Source: Stenocarpella maydis
Taxonomy: Eukaryota > Ascomycota > Sordariomycetes > Diaporthales > Diaporthaceae
DNA: 64,000 bases
Assembly (NCBI GenBank): GCA_002270565.1
Contig: NQMI01000055.1
Location: forward strand, 84,542-148,541
Direction of reading: 5' to 3'
The notes beneath the pieces were generated by a model that had not been told where the DNA came from, searched no databases, and was given only the letters and a program-made list of their open reading frames with translations. The number at the start of each line of letters is the position of its first letter. Position 1 is the first letter of the stretch. The position numbers and the translations under genes were made by a program. This document shows positions 42,567-54,542 of the stretch, piece by piece.

Positions 42567-45500
42567 TGTGGGCTGTCGCCTTGGGCTTTTGGATCGCGCC
42601 GAGACGGGGATCAGCATCGGTTTCCTGCGAACATTGAACATGGGGCCAATTGGTCTCGACCGGCGGACGTGGTGAGGCGGCGGCGGTGGAAGAGGGTCGC
42701 GAAGATTGGGCAAGGGGATGGGGGGATCGAGACGGAGGCCGCAGGTCCGTTCCGGGTGGGCGCAGATGATGTTTCGGAACAAGCCAAGACGGCAGTGGGA
42801 TTGGGAAGAGGGTGCGCCGCCGTGAGAGGGCGGGCAAAGGCCCAGCTAGGAGACGAGTGCTGGGTACAGTCTTGGGCGTTGTGGGCGGAGAGTCATCAAC
42901 CGCCAACAAGGATACCTAGGAATGGTGCTGCAGAGCCGGGAGGGAGGACAGGATGAGATGACACGAGGCTATTGTGAGAGTAGAGAAGGAGGTATGTAGT
43001 TGTTGTGAGGGTAGTAGTTGCACGACGGATTTTCAGCGCATTGGCTGGCTGGCTGGCCGGAGGCTAAGGAGATAAGAGGATAAGGGTAGGGAAGGGGAAG
43101 GAAAACAGTTGGGATCTCATCAATTGTCGATCAGCAGTCGTCTTCACAAACGAAGACGCAGGCACATGTGGATTCCAATGGCGGGCAAGGAAGAAACACG
43201 AGCCAAGAAGTGTATGGTGCGGGATGATGAGCTTGCAGCTAGGCAGGCTTGGCTCTTTTTTGAATTCGGGACTACCTTTCCTCCCCCCACGCCCCTGCGA
43301 CCTGTTCTTGGGGGGAGGGCTCCAAAAGGTACGTACATGCTTGGTACTCGGTAAGTAGATTGATAGCAGTCAGCGGGCAAAATAAAACGCCCACGGTACC
43401 GAATCCCACCCAAACCCGTAACACTTTAAATCCAGATTGCTTAACAACGAAATAATCTAAGCTCAAGACTTGTCAAATAATGATGCTCCGGATGTATCAA
43501 ATAATAATTCTCAGGATTTATAAAATCACGATGCTCAGTATTAAATGCGAATCTCAATCATGCTAAAATGAATAATAGAACTTGTGGTTGTAGCGGGTAG
43601 ATAGGCCTTAATCCTGGTACGTTGCTGTGGGCATTTTTATCCTGCACGCTGGCTGACTGGCTGGGTTGCAGATGCAGAGGGGTTGCAGGCGCAGCTGCGA
43701 GTTGATTGCACTACAGTATGGTACATGCCTAGTGTCGTACCCAAGACAGAAAACAAAAAAAGGAATGGGAGGTGAGCAGGGGAGATCAGAAACAATGCCC
43801 AGTCGAGCGGGTGCTTTGGGAGGAACCAAACGCTAGGCATGCGAGGCGGTGCCGTCTTTACGAGGAGGCTTACGAGGCCTTTTCGTCCTCTGCACCTTTC
43901 TCAGTGTGACCGACCGTATGTATCACCTTATCGTATTACCCGTGAGCATGACCCGGGTTGGTCAGTATGACACCTACCTACTATGTAAGTATGTAGGACC
44001 TGGCAGCCCTGGGTACCGAGTGTACACTAAAAAAGAGATCTGCAGATTGCGGACCCCGTACACGAATCCCATCCCAATCTGCGTGCACTCTTTGCCTGTC
44101 TACCTGTCTACCTGTTACCTGTTTGACTCGGCGTGCATGCGGTGATCATGATAAGTCACCACCCCGCTGCCCCATCATCAGGCTGGATTCGCCAGAGGCT
44201 CATGATCCCCAGAGCCAGGTAATCGCGGAAGGAGGCCTTCCAGCTCTGACCAACCCCTGACCAGAGCGAAAAGGCGCTGCCAGGCAAAGCTTAAATTGAG
44301 GGTCCCCTTGTTTCATCTCCAAACCACACCTTTCTCCAAAAATGGAACCCGCGCTCCTCGGCTGCCAACAAGTTCCTTCCAGCCCTTTCTGCCAGCCTGT
44401 TTGCTCCCCAAGATCGTCTAGTGCATGGGAGACAACCTGAAACCATCAATGGGCCAGTCGATCCAGGATAGGCCATAAATCTTTCTCTCGAAGGAATGGA
44501 ATCTGACCAACACACTTCGTCCCATCTTTTGCGGGCCCTCCTCTGCCAAGCTTCTGAATCACAACCACGCTTGCGGCTACCAGCGACCTGCACGGCAGGA
44601 GAGGCCAGCCCTACAGATATAGCTGATGTAAGTTGTGAGGCCGAATTGTAGAAATGAGCCGGGTCCCCCAGTTGCCTCTACTATGTAGATTGATCTGTTC
44701 CTAATCAGGATGTCACAGCTTATAACGACTTGGTCTCGATTTGTCTCGATTTGTCCCGATTTGGCCATGCCATGCCAAAGTCTAAGCCTCGCAGGGCGCG
44801 CGGCGATTCATGCTCTGCCCCGCGCTTGAACCTTCAAGGGCATCAGCGGGGACGCGAAAACGTGGCTGATTGTGGATGCAGTGGATTAAACCACGCATTC
44901 TATCCGCGCCGCACCACATGTGTAGACAGCCTTATTCCGCCCGCCACATGCGGTGCGCACGCGGAGCCGATGAAGTTCTCGTCCGAGACATCCGCTCCCA
45001 GGGCTCATGTTTGCCGGCACGCGACCCATTCAACCGCCTCATCTCGAGCTGGCACCGTCTGGTGGCGGCTACGTCGATGGGACCAGACGAATGTGACAAC
45101 GACTCGGAGACATTAGGCCAACATTGTCCAGCTTAAGATCATAACAAGTCTGAACAGCCGGGGCCGTGTACGAAATATTGCCCCGGACCGCGTAGTATCC
45201 CGACACGACCCCGGAAGTCCTCCCAGGACTACCCTGAAGGGGCACTCGGAACTATATGCTCATGCATTTTGTGCTCCTGTGGAAATCGATGGGTGCAGTC
45301 AGCTTCTTGATGAGACGAACGCATTGGGGTCCTCCCTGTTCCTGCAAATGATCAGGCCATTATGTTTGCGCCACATGCCTTCTCCCCCAACTCAAACGCT
45401 GCAGAGAGAACAGGGTTGTCAACATCAAAAGCATCAAGGGCCGTTGTCAAGGGCCGTGTCGACCAGCAAATTATCGGAGACACTTGACACCGTCCAAAGA

Positions 45501-45612
45501 CGGTCATTCCGGATCACACGTTCAACAACGGCATGAGAAGATTTATAGGCAAGTTGGTCAATTTATACCATGGCCAAAACTGCTGGCGCCTCGGGATAAT
45601 GCGCCCTCCACA
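42567..45612. other. Long intergenic region, no gene seen
   Basis: 3.0 kb between the OCH1-like start (minus) and the GH76 stop (minus), mixed in composition and AT-rich around 43400-43620. Short open frames on both strands show no family motif. It contains a degenerate 24-nt tandem repeat at 43449-43545. Confidence 0.5.
43449..43545. repeat. Degenerate tandem repeat, about 24-nt period, four copies
   Basis: Copies begin near 43449, 43474, 43498 and 43522. The copies at 43474 and 43498 both begin CAAATAAT, followed by GATGCTC or AATTCTC. The first and last copies are more diverged. AT-rich and non-coding. Confidence 0.65.
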
Positions 45613-46998
45613 CTACGCCGCCGGAATCAAGGTCGTCGGCTTTGCCGCGCTTGTCGCCAGCAGGCTCTGGATCACCTCCAGGGCGCTGAGTTGCGACCCG
45701 AAGTCCGAGTACCCATCGAATCCATCCGCTGTCCACCACTTCATACCACAGGGTATGGCCGAGTTGCCCTCTGCGCAGCTTGCAGCTGCCGCCTTTGCGC
45801 TGGCACGAAGCAGTTTCATGATGGTGTCCTTGGCACTGGGCACCAGCACGGCCGTCTTCCCCATCCACCTGGCCAAGCTGCTCTTGAAGCTCGTCTGGTC
45901 GATATTGCACGTCGACGACAGTTCGCACTTGGCCTCGTACATGACGCCAGTGGCGTTGTTTGTCGGCGGTGAGAAGAAGGTCGCGTTTGCTGCGTCCAGC
46001 AGTCCATTTACCCGCGAAGCCCATACGACCTGTTGCTCTGGGAATCCCATTGCTCCTTGGAATGAATACATATACGCGGCTCCAGCCATGTACGTCGCAA
46101 CGTTATATGACCACTGCGTCTCTCGTCAGCATCTTCCCAATATTCACCTGATTGAGGACCAGCTGCGGGTGCTTACCTGATCCGCAGACATGGCGGTGCA
46201 GTTGGTGGTCCCCTCATCGCCCGCCCCATCGAAAACATTATACCGGGGCCCCACGACGCCGACCGCAACAGACCAGTCAAAGATCTTCGCGGCCCACTCT
46301 GCGTAGGTGGTATTTCCCGTGTACCTCGCCAGCCTAGCCGAGGTCTGGAAGAAGCCGCCGTTCGTCACGGCGTTCTTATAAAAGAAGCCGGCTTTGCTCG
46401 AGTTGTACTGCCACTTCAGGCCTCCGCCGCACGTTTGGCCGTCGGCGTTCCACCTCCGAACGAAAGCGTTGAAGGCGTTTTCGGCGATGGTCAACCACGA
46501 CGGCGCTCCGGTGACAGCTGTGAGGTTGTACTCCATCGCAGTGAGCGCGTTGTACACCCTTTTGGTGTGTTAATTGTCTGCTACAGATCCACAAACATGT
46601 GAGGTGGAAGTCACTTACCAATACATTTGGTCGTCGTTTGCTTCCCAGCCCTGTTGCTCGGCAGGGGCGAAGTCGAAGTTCGTGCCGAGATTCTTCGACA
46701 TGGCAGTCAACAGAGGCGTTTGGTACTGCGTGTCATTGGTATACGCGGCGTAATCCATCAGACCATTCCACGCAGAGCCGGACAGCCACCAGAACCAAGG
46801 GTGCGGCTGGTTGAAATCACCCGCGGTCGATCCGGCATTGTAGTAGTCCTTGAAGAGTCCCGAGGCGACGATCGAGGCGGCCTCGGTGATAGAGGCGGTG
46901 TCGCTAGGGTCGAGTTCGATCGCGAGTGTCGAGCACGACAGCAGTAATGCCAGGAAGGCCGCTGGCGGCGAGGAAATGAATGAGAGTCTCCATGACAT
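45613..46998 (-). CDS. GH76 endo-alpha-1,6-mannanase (DFG5/DCW1-like cell-wall enzyme)
   Basis: Cell-wall glycosidase/transglycosidase thought to link GPI-anchored proteins to wall glucan. Exons are 46998-46619, 46558-46177 and 46113-45613, with introns 46559-46618 and 46114-46176. The product has 420 residues. The signal peptide is FISSPPAAFLALLLSCSTLA. GH76 hallmarks are HPWFWWLSGSAWNGLMDYAA and the catalytic Asp pair NDDQMYW (Asp122-Asp123), with the Trp codon split by intron 1. They are followed by GGLKWQYNSSKAGFFYKNAV, NGGFFQTSARLARYTGN and SYNVATYMAGAAYMY. Several N-glycosylation sequons are visible. The predicted end (AKPTTLIPAA) has no hydrophobic GPI tail. Either this member is freely secreted or a last exon was missed. 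Confidence 0.9.
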
Positions 46999-48308
46999 CT
47001 TGGAAAGACAAAGAGCGAAAGAGTTAAGTGAAGGAATGAATGATATGCGGGCCGACTGGCGACACAGCACACACAGGGAAGCGAAGGAGAAATGAGACGA
47101 GCAGACGAATCTATGTCCGGGCTTCTTGAAGAAAGGAAGAAGCTAAGGAGAGAGCATACCAAATGGTCAGGGGTCCGGGCCTTAAGAACTGGTCTGACAG
47201 GGCAGTGGCTGTGACGGTGAAGCCTCTACATATTCACTCGAACTGTCCATCACCTGCACGTTTCCCCGCTGGCCCCGCTGTCTTGTTTGCAGGAAAGGCA
47301 AGGAGACTAAAACAAAAAGACTGCTGATCTCCACGGAGGTAAATTACTCAGGATGGCGCCCAAAGTGGAAGCTGTATATACCAGGGGCTGCAGGCCCGGC
47401 CAATGACGAGGGGGCGCCAATCTAAATTAGGTTCGCAGTATGCTTAACCTTAGCGCATAAAGCCTTTGTGCTCTTGGACCGGAAGACATGCGCCTGCGCC
47501 GAGGTCTCGGGGCCTATTCTCCTCTCCGGAGAGGGCTCTGACCTGTCTCTACAAGCGGATGGTGCCCCCGGCACGAGGATTCATCGCTTGCAAGGAGATT
47601 GGCATCTCGAGAGCATGTGCATGGTGTTTTCCTGCAGTTCTACTTTGTTGAGTTGGGGCCTGGATGACGGGCATGCAACCACGAACACATGCACTGTCCC
47701 CGGATTTCAGGGGTAAAAGTCAATGGGACGGCACGTGTAGCTTGGCGTTGGGGGACCTGAAGACCAGGCTGGTTCTTTGAAACGTCCCAAGGAGGGCCTT
47801 GATTCGTACACTATATATGATGGTTCAAGAACCTAAATAGCCATCATTGAACAATAAAAATAGGACTCGATATTAAGGCTGAGTTATCGTTCCTCGTCCG
47901 ATCTATCCTGCCGTAGACTCCACGCCGCCTGCCACCCAACGTCAGCCCGAGCAAAGAATGTTAATGGTTACTGGGGATTGAAATCGCACCATAAACACGA
48001 AGACCTCGTTTAGTGACCGTTTGGCAAGACATGGTGGACCTCGCAATCGAAGCGGCCTGGATCTTGCCCACCGCAAGAGAGAGGCATGTGGATAAGTTGA
48101 TCGTAGTGGCCAGGGTTATACCCTCCCTGCACGTTCGCCTACCTGCTTGGCTCGTGCGCTCCTACCAAACTGTGCAGCAGTAATAAATCTCAGTGCCTCT
48201 TTGGCTGCGACCACCATTGGAAAGCATCCTCGTCGGACCCTGCAACCAAGCTTGTCACCCCCGGCTGTCTTCTGTACATCGCGACAACTGCCCCCGAAGC
48301 TAGGAAAC
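46999..48308. other. Divergent intergenic region, no gene seen
   Basis: 1.3 kb between GH76 (minus) and IPI3 (plus), carrying both promoters. No gene was seen. A TATATA near 47374 lies about 375 bases upstream of the GH76 start and is only a weak candidate element. Confidence 0.45.
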
Positions 48309-49694
48309 ATGCTGGCCGAGGAATTCTTGTCATCCGTCTGTGGGCCCCCGCTGTCCAGCAACACGGCCATCGCAAAGGACGTCGGGATTTATACTCACTC
48401 GCTATGGCCAACGTTTGGTGCAAAGTCGGTATTCAAGAAGAGCGCAACACCAGCAAACTGCCTTGCCGCTAGCGAGACGCACATTTTTGCCGCCCAGCAC
48501 GAGAAAGCTTATGTCCATGTCTACTCGCGCCTTCGTGGTAACCAGGAGGCATTTGTAGCTTTCCCAGAGAGGATAAGATGCTTGACGCTGGCCGGCGATG
48601 TACTCATCCTGGGGACCGTCGAGGGCAGGATCATGCTGTGGGAGGTAGGCCCTTCAAAAACCCTACTTGAATCCAGCAAATACGAATCAATTCACTGACA
48701 CTCTGCGCAGACCTGCACCGGAAGATTGGTCTCGCTGCCGCCCTGTCACGTCCAGGCCGTGTCTTGCGTCGTGGCTACGCCGTATCATCTCCTGACCGCG
48801 TCCGACGACTCCAACATCCATGTGTGGAGCCTCGCCCAGCTCCTGGAACTCGACAGCAACGAGGAGCGTGAGCCTGTCGTCAGCTTTTCCCACCACAGGG
48901 GTGCCATCACGGCCATCGCGTCGTCGTCTGGTGACAGCGAGGAGACAAGCCTCTGCGTGTCTGCAAGCAAGGACAAGACCTGCATCATCTGGAACTATCG
49001 GACTGGAGCAGTCCTCCGCACCCTTCTGTTCCCTACCTCGCCACTATGTGTTGCGCTTGACCCTTGCTCGAAGGGTGTCTTCGTGTCAACAGAGAATGGC
49101 TCCATCTTCTCTGTCGAGTTTTTCGGTCCAAAGGCCCTGCTGGGGTCTAAGAGTGAAGAGGCATCTACTGTTGTGCAGGCCAGATCGCCCTTTTGTGTTG
49201 CGCCCTCGGAATCCGGGCCTGCGTCCTGTTTGGGCCTGACATACGATGGCACGGTCCTTCTGTCTGGCCACCCCAAGGGACAGATCCATGCGTGGAGCAT
49301 AACCGACAAACAGGCCAGCAGTGGCGCAAAGGCGCTTACAAACCTGAATGCTGCCGTGACCAACATAGTATTGGACCCGCCTCTGTCGCGCGGCAGCAGG
49401 CCCACCAAGGCGTGGAATATTATCAAACCGTCTCAAGTCCAGCGTGCGTACACCTTTACCGCTCAGTTTGAGGCTGATCTCAGATCTGAGACGCGGTTCC
49501 ACGCAATGCTCAAAACGCCAGGTTTCTCGGACCAGACTCTGGAAGACGCCATATCAACCTTTCTCCAGCCAGCAGACGAGAACACCAGCGACAAAGTGTC
49601 GCGGGACCTCGACGAGCAATTGGAGATGTTCCGAACGCAAAACTTGTCGAGCAGAGATGCAGTTCCTGGTTTGTCCTCTGCCAAGGCCACGTAG
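48309..49694 (+). CDS. ipi3: Pre-rRNA-processing protein IPI3 (WD-repeat, Rix1 complex)
   Basis: WD40 subunit of the Rix1/IPI complex, needed for ITS2 processing and late 60S assembly (human WDR18). Exons are 48309-48644 and 48711-49694, with a 66-nt intron at 48645-48710 (GTAGGC...GCGCAG, branch CACTGAC). The product has 439 residues. The start MLAEEFLSSVCGPP matches the family. WD repeats end in GRIMLWE (split by the intron), SNIHVWSLAQLLEL, DKTCIIWNYRTGAVLRTLL and KGQIHAWS. The conserved segments ITAIASSSGDSEETSLCVSA and LLTASDDS are typical of IPI3. The C-terminus (STFLQP, then LDEQLEMFRTQN) forms the short coiled coil seen in the family. Confidence 0.9.
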
Positions 49695-50423
49695 GGCTTG
49701 GGATCTCCGGCCGACTGCCGCCACGCCGCCGTTTCAGGTACGTGTTTGGAGCTGCACTGGCCCTCCCGCTCGAGGGGTCCCGAGCTCCCGAGCTCCGTGT
49801 CGGACCCCACCCGCTCCCAGCACTCGGTGCCTCGAAGCGACTGCACCTTCGATAGCAAATACGCAAGCCCTGGTCCAATCTGTGGCCTACAACTGGCCGA
49901 TAATGGGTCCAGATTGCGCATGAACCGGCCAGCATCTGTACTTCCAAGGCTGGTTGGTGCTGTTGCATACTCTATGAACCGAGACATGGAGTCTGCGACG
50001 GGTGTGGCGGAATTGTTTGATGTACTCGTTCCGGACGCCGTCATTGCTGTGGCTGATGGCCTCATCCCGTCGATCATTGATCACATGTAAGCTTCCTTGG
50101 GAGGCTTGACTAGTGGATCATCTGAAGCTTGGTGCCGAGAGGCGAGATGGGCTCGACAAGGCCCTCCGATGGCTGCGTTCGAGGGTGGCTCTCGTTGCCT
50201 ACCTTGTAGTTACGGGGTACGACACCGGTTCCTAGTCCGAGAAGGGGTCTACCATGGACCGCAGACGCGGTTTCAAACCTGCCCCAGCAGGAGAAACCCC
50301 TGGTGCGGTCGGGCACCTAAGAGCTCAGATGGACCGACAGTAATATGACGAAAGTTTTCCAGAGGTGTGCCAGACCCGACTTCTCTTCCTCTTCTGGGCT
50401 TTGGACGACCAAGTGTTGTCAAG
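49695..50423. other. Intergenic, no gene supported
   Basis: 730 bases between IPI3 and the sedolisin gene (both plus). Both strands are open for long stretches (about 49700-50090), but neither reading shows a motif or a proper ATG context. It probably holds the IPI3 3' UTR and the sedolisin promoter. Confidence 0.45.
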
Positions 50424-52469
50424 ATGCGGTTCAGCGTTCTCACAAGCCTACTGACTGCCCTGGTGGCAGCAGTTGACGCAACGCCGCCGCGGCCGAGGAC
50501 CATCAATCATGTCGTCCACGAGGAGAGGTTGGCCGCGCGGAGCAGCTGGGCAAAGTCACATCGCCTTCATGCCGCTGCGAACCTCCCGGTCCGGATAGGT
50601 CTCACGCAGCAAAACCTTCACCGCGCAGAAGAGCTCATACACGATGTCTCTCACCCGGAGTCCCCAAACTACGGGAAGCACTGGTCGCCTGCAAAGATCG
50701 TGGACATGTTCAAGCCGAAACAGGACACCGTTGACTCGGTATTGGAATGGCTGCAGATGGAAGGGATCCACCCCAGCCGCATAAAAATGTCAGCATCAAA
50801 GGGCTGGATCACATTCAACGCGACGGTACGAGAGATGGAAGAGATGCTAAAGACGACATATCATGTCTACAAGCACTCAACCGTGGCGAACACTCACCAT
50901 GTGGCCTGCGACAAGTATCACATACCCGAACACCTGTCGGAGCATATCGACTTCATCACCCCCACGGTACATTTTGACCAGCGCGTGGGACAGGGTCGGA
51001 GCAACAGGTATGAGGAACTCCCGGACGGTGCCATTTCGGAGCTCAAGAAGAGGTCTGCAGAACTGCAAAAACGGCAGCGTCCCGAGAAAGGCATCGTCGG
51101 CAAGCCAGACGACAGCAGCAACCCCAAGCAGGGCGCCTTCATCGACAATGCCCTCATGGACCTGTCACAGTGCGATTCCATGATCACGCCCGCCTGCCTG
51201 CGAGCTCTCTACGCGACGCCACCGGGCAGCCTCTCTGCCAGCAACAACACCCTTGGTATTGTTGAGTACACCCCACAGGCTTTCCTCCAGTCGGACTTGA
51301 ATATGTACTTTAAGGAGTTCGAGCCCAAGCTGGACGGCAAGTCACCGATTGTGACGCTCCTCGACAATGGAGTCGTCCAAAATGAAAACCAGAGCTTCCA
51401 ATTCAACGGCGAGTCGGCGCTAGATCTGGAATTTGCAATGGCCTTGATCTTTCCTCAGAAGGCCACCCTGTACCAGGTCGGCGATTTGGAACAGAGCGCC
51501 AGCTTCAACAACTTCCTGGACGGGGTCGACGGCAGCTACTGTCACTTCGAGGGCGGGGACTCCAAAGACCCCAATATCGACGGGCAATATCCAGATTCAG
51601 TCAACTGCGGCACTACCAAGCCCACCAACGTGATATCCACCAGCTATGGTTTCAACGAGGCTGATCTGGGTATCAAGTATGAGCAACGTCAGTGCGATGA
51701 ATACATGAAGTTGGCTCTGCAGGGCGTCACGGTCATATATTCCTCGGGTGATTCCGGGGTGGCAGGCAACGGAGGCCAGTGTATTGACCCGGTTACGGGG
51801 GCCTTCAACGACGGTTCCAGCGGGATTTTCAATCCTTCATTCCCGGGAGGATGCCCCTGGGTAACTTCTGTGGGTGCGACACAAATCCTTAACGGTTCCA
51901 CGGTCAGGACCCCAGAGAGCGCGTGTGAGCAGGTCATCTTCTCCGGCGGAGGGTTTTCCAACGTCTTCGCGAGGCCATCCTACCAGGAGAAGGCAGTGGG
52001 TACCTACTTCGCAGACCACGCCCCACCCTACGGTGCGGACCGCTTCAACACCTCAAAGGTCCGCGGCTTCCCAGACGTCAGTGCGAACGGTGCCAATTAT
52101 GTTACGGCTGTCAATGGGCGGTTCTCTCTGTCTTTCGGAACATCCGGTAAGTCCTCGTCCCTGCGCTCTCCGAGATTATCAATAAAGGCTTTCTGGGCTG
52201 ACACAAATCGTATCTCAGCATCCGCCCCTGTCTTTGCTTCCATCATCAACATGGTGAATGAGAAGCGCATCGAAGCCGGCAAGTCCCCCGTCGGGTTCCT
52301 CAACCCCGCGCTTTACGCCAACCCTAAAGTCATGAACGACGTGACCAACGGCAAGAACCCCGGATGTGGGACTGACGGCTTCTCGGCTGTGCAGGGATGG
52401 GACCCGGTGACAGGGCTGGGCACGCCAAATTATCCTCAACTGGAGGCCTTGTTTCTGAGTCTGCCATAA
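50424..52469 (+). CDS. Secreted sedolisin / tripeptidyl-peptidase (peptidase S53)
   Basis: Acid serine protease, secreted as a zymogen. Exons are 50424-52146 and 52219-52469, with a 72-nt intron at 52147-52218 (GTAAGT...TCTCAG). The product has 657 residues. The signal peptide is MRFSVLTSLLTALVAAVDA. The propeptide (residues about 20-230) has the S53 activation-domain pattern (ELIHDVSHPESPNYGKHWSP) and ends near the basic LQKRQRPEK. Catalytic residues are Glu330 and Asp334 in ESALDLE, oxyanion Asp443 in SSGDSG and Ser574 in GTSASAP. The intron interrupts this last motif directly after the Ser codon. The calcium site is the C-terminal DVTNGKNPGC-GWDPVTGLGTP region. The intron is a multiple of three and free of stops. 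Confidence 0.94.
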   Translation: MRFSVLTSLLTALVAAVDATPPRPRTINHVVHEERLAARSSWAKSHRLHAAANLPVRIGLTQQNLHRAEELIHDVSHPESPNYGKHWSPAKIVDMFKPKQDTVDSVLEWLQMEGIHPSRIKMSASKGWITFNATVREMEEMLKTTYHVYKHSTVANTHHVACDKYHIPEHLSEHIDFITPTVHFDQRVGQGRSNRYEELPDGAISELKKRSAELQKRQRPEKGIVGKPDDSSNPKQGAFIDNALMDLSQCDSMITPACLRALYATPPGSLSASNNTLGIVEYTPQAFLQSDLNMYFKEFEPKLDGKSPIVTLLDNGVVQNENQSFQFNGESALDLEFAMALIFPQKATLYQVGDLEQSASFNNFLDGVDGSYCHFEGGDSKDPNIDGQYPDSVNCGTTKPTNVISTSYGFNEADLGIKYEQRQCDEYMKLALQGVTVIYSSGDSGVAGNGGQCIDPVTGAFNDGSSGIFNPSFPGGCPWVTSVGATQILNGSTVRTPESACEQVIFSGGGFSNVFARPSYQEKAVGTYFADHAPPYGADRFNTSKVRGFPDVSANGANYVTAVNGRFSLSFGTSGKSSSLRSPRLSIKAFWADTNRISASAPVFASIINMVNEKRIEAGKSPVGFLNPALYANPKVMNDVTNGKNPGCGTDGFSAVQGWDPVTGLGTPNYPQLEALFLSLP

Positions 52470-53340
52470 GAAGGTTGAGAGTTTTGTGCGCAATGGCGTG
52501 GCGGTGGCTTTAATATTAGACAAGGGCGCCGCGGAGGAGGCGCATCTCATGTATAGCTGCTCGGACGCCGGGCTATTATGAAGGGAGGAGGGGTGCAATG
52601 GGTATGGTATATGCATAGATGTGTCTGGGTAATTCATTCATCTTGTCTTTTTCATGGGGTCGTTTCAGCCTAGAAAGCTTGATGTCATATCGCATGGCTT
52701 TCCGGGTCCGTCACCCCTCGAACCCTTTAGACGTGCTGTCCGCCTTGTGTAGCCTTTGACTGTACGCCGCTCCCTTCATTTGCAATCTCAAGACAGACTC
52801 GAGATCCCGAGGTAGGGTCGCAGCTACAACAGGCGTCAGCTTACACGGCGGAATCGGGAAGAGCAACTCAGGTCGGTGACCCGAAGGCCGCCCCTGCGGC
52901 TGCGAAGAGACCTAAAATGGAGGATCCGATAGGAATGAAGTAGAAGGATCGTGTACGTATTATTTGTTGCACCTGCAAAGTGGCCAGGCGAAAGCATGTT
53001 ATCTGGCCGGATACGGCACAATCAAGAGTAATCCGCCATCAGCATGGCTGCAATCCTGCGACCCTCATCTCCCGCGACCCTGTTACACGGCCTGACGGAA
53101 GCCCATTCCAGCTCCGGGCCTCGACTGGGGCCATCACGTATCAAGCTGCATTCGAAACAATCAAGTCTGCTCGGATGTGGCCAACATGGAAGCCTGGGAT
53201 TGTCCATTATCTTATAATTGCCACGGCCGCCACATTTGAATTGATGGTAATGTTGAAGAGCCCCATTAGCCTACTACACCAAATAAAATCGCAGTCTCGT
53301 TTCGCTCAAGAGGGCAATTTCAGAAGAAGAAGAAGGAGAA
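52470..53340. other. Intergenic, no gene seen
   Basis: 870 bases between the sedolisin gene and the five-exon small gene (both plus). Only short frames. It should hold the sedolisin 3' UTR. Confidence 0.5.
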
Positions 53341-54213
53341 ATGACTACCCGTGCTCAAGGGATATGGGAGCCGAGCAAAGTCCTTCGGGGTGAGTTCCGA
53401 CCAACTTAGAACGCATGATGTTCATTCCCCCGGATCTACTGTACCTTTTTCGATACAACACAAGTCTGCTCATTATCGGATTCCTATCCTAACTCTTGCG
53501 CAGACGACGCCACCTTGTGAGCGTTAGATTCTTGCCTTAGCTTCACAATCATTGTAGCGCTGACAAGATGTCTTGCTCTTAAACAGGTTTGTCCACGAGC
53601 ATAACCCAGCCGAGGAAGTCGTCGTTGGGAAGGCCAAGAAGAACAACGAGGGGCACATCGTAGGAGTTTCGGTGTGGTGGTTGGTGCGTCAATCATCCTG
53701 TTGTTGCAATAAAAGGACGACATGCACTGACACCATGTCCTGAGCCCAGCCCGCAAAGTCGGGCGAGAGGGGACCCAAGGCTTCCAAGGCCGAGATGGAC
53801 ATGATTGGAAGAATGTTCGACTCGGTCCGCTCAAAGCAAAAGGGGCCGGATTTGGACTTCACGTTCAGGGGGGAGAAGTACAGGGCGGAAAAAGAAGAGT
53901 GCATTTCTAACGGGCCGCACGTGAAGAACTCGGTCTGCTTCAGCGGTTCAAAGAGCAAGGTAAGCAGGCCTCATCAAGACGGCGGCGTTGCTGCTCAGCG
54001 CCTGCTGGTGCTCGTTGGCCTCAGCAAAGCCCCCAGCTAACATGCTGTCCTCAGCTCTCTGGCAGGGGAATCTACGCGATGATGACCAAGGACGGCTATG
54101 TCATCGTTGTGAAGACCAAGTCGTTCAGAACCACACAGGCAGCCGTAGAGGGTGCAAGGGGGCTGGTTTACAACTTGCAATATGCCGCGAGCAAGCGAGC
54201 CGTCCGGGCGTGA
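53341..54213 (+). CDS. Small five-exon gene, unrecognised (weak profilin-like resemblance)
   Basis: Reconstructed from splice sites: exons 53341-53389, 53504-53516, 53587-53683, 53750-53959 and 54055-54213. Phases agree throughout and give 175 residues. The four introns have GT-AG borders, and three have clear CTRAC-like branch points. The protein is basic and soluble, with no signal peptide: MTTRAQGIWEPSKVLR, then FVHEHNPAEEVVVG, GVSVWW, DLDFTFRGEKYR, GRGIYAMMTKDGYVIVVKTK, AAVEGARGLVYNLQYAASKR. The strand-helix end (IYAMM..DGYVIVV followed by a helix) recalls profilin or related small alpha-beta folds, which is only a weak impression. The 13-nt second exon is unusual and is the least certain part; it is needed to keep frame. 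Confidence 0.6.
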
Positions 54214-54542
54214 GCAACCCACCCTTGGGCCCAACCATCCTCGCGTGTAAAATCCAGGTTCGGGGATTTTTGCATGTGAAGACACATGGCTAGCATCCAT
54301 ATACATAGTAGATACTGATAGATGGCTTCGGGCCTGCAAGAGACGGTCAAGCCGCACGGCGTTTGGTGACTTGTCGGGTAGCCTCCGGAGGGTGTCGGTG
54401 CTTACGCCCAGCCGGGCTCAGGCTCGTTCCAGCTCCGCCCACTCGCGCTTCTCCCCTCTGTTCCCTCGCCCTGCCACACACCGACCTCGACCCTGCCCTG
54501 ACAATAACGCCAAGGGCCGAATCGCAAAACCAAGCGCGCGTC
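54214..54542. other. Intergenic / promoter of the Zn2Cys6 gene
   Basis: 329 bases between two plus-strand genes. The pyrimidine-rich part after 54420 looks like a fungal leader. No other feature. Confidence 0.45.

Noticed and set aside
49698..50090. Open frames on both strands after IPI3
   Set aside because: The plus-strand frame lacks an ATG start and the minus frame runs into IPI3 antisense. No motif on either strand.
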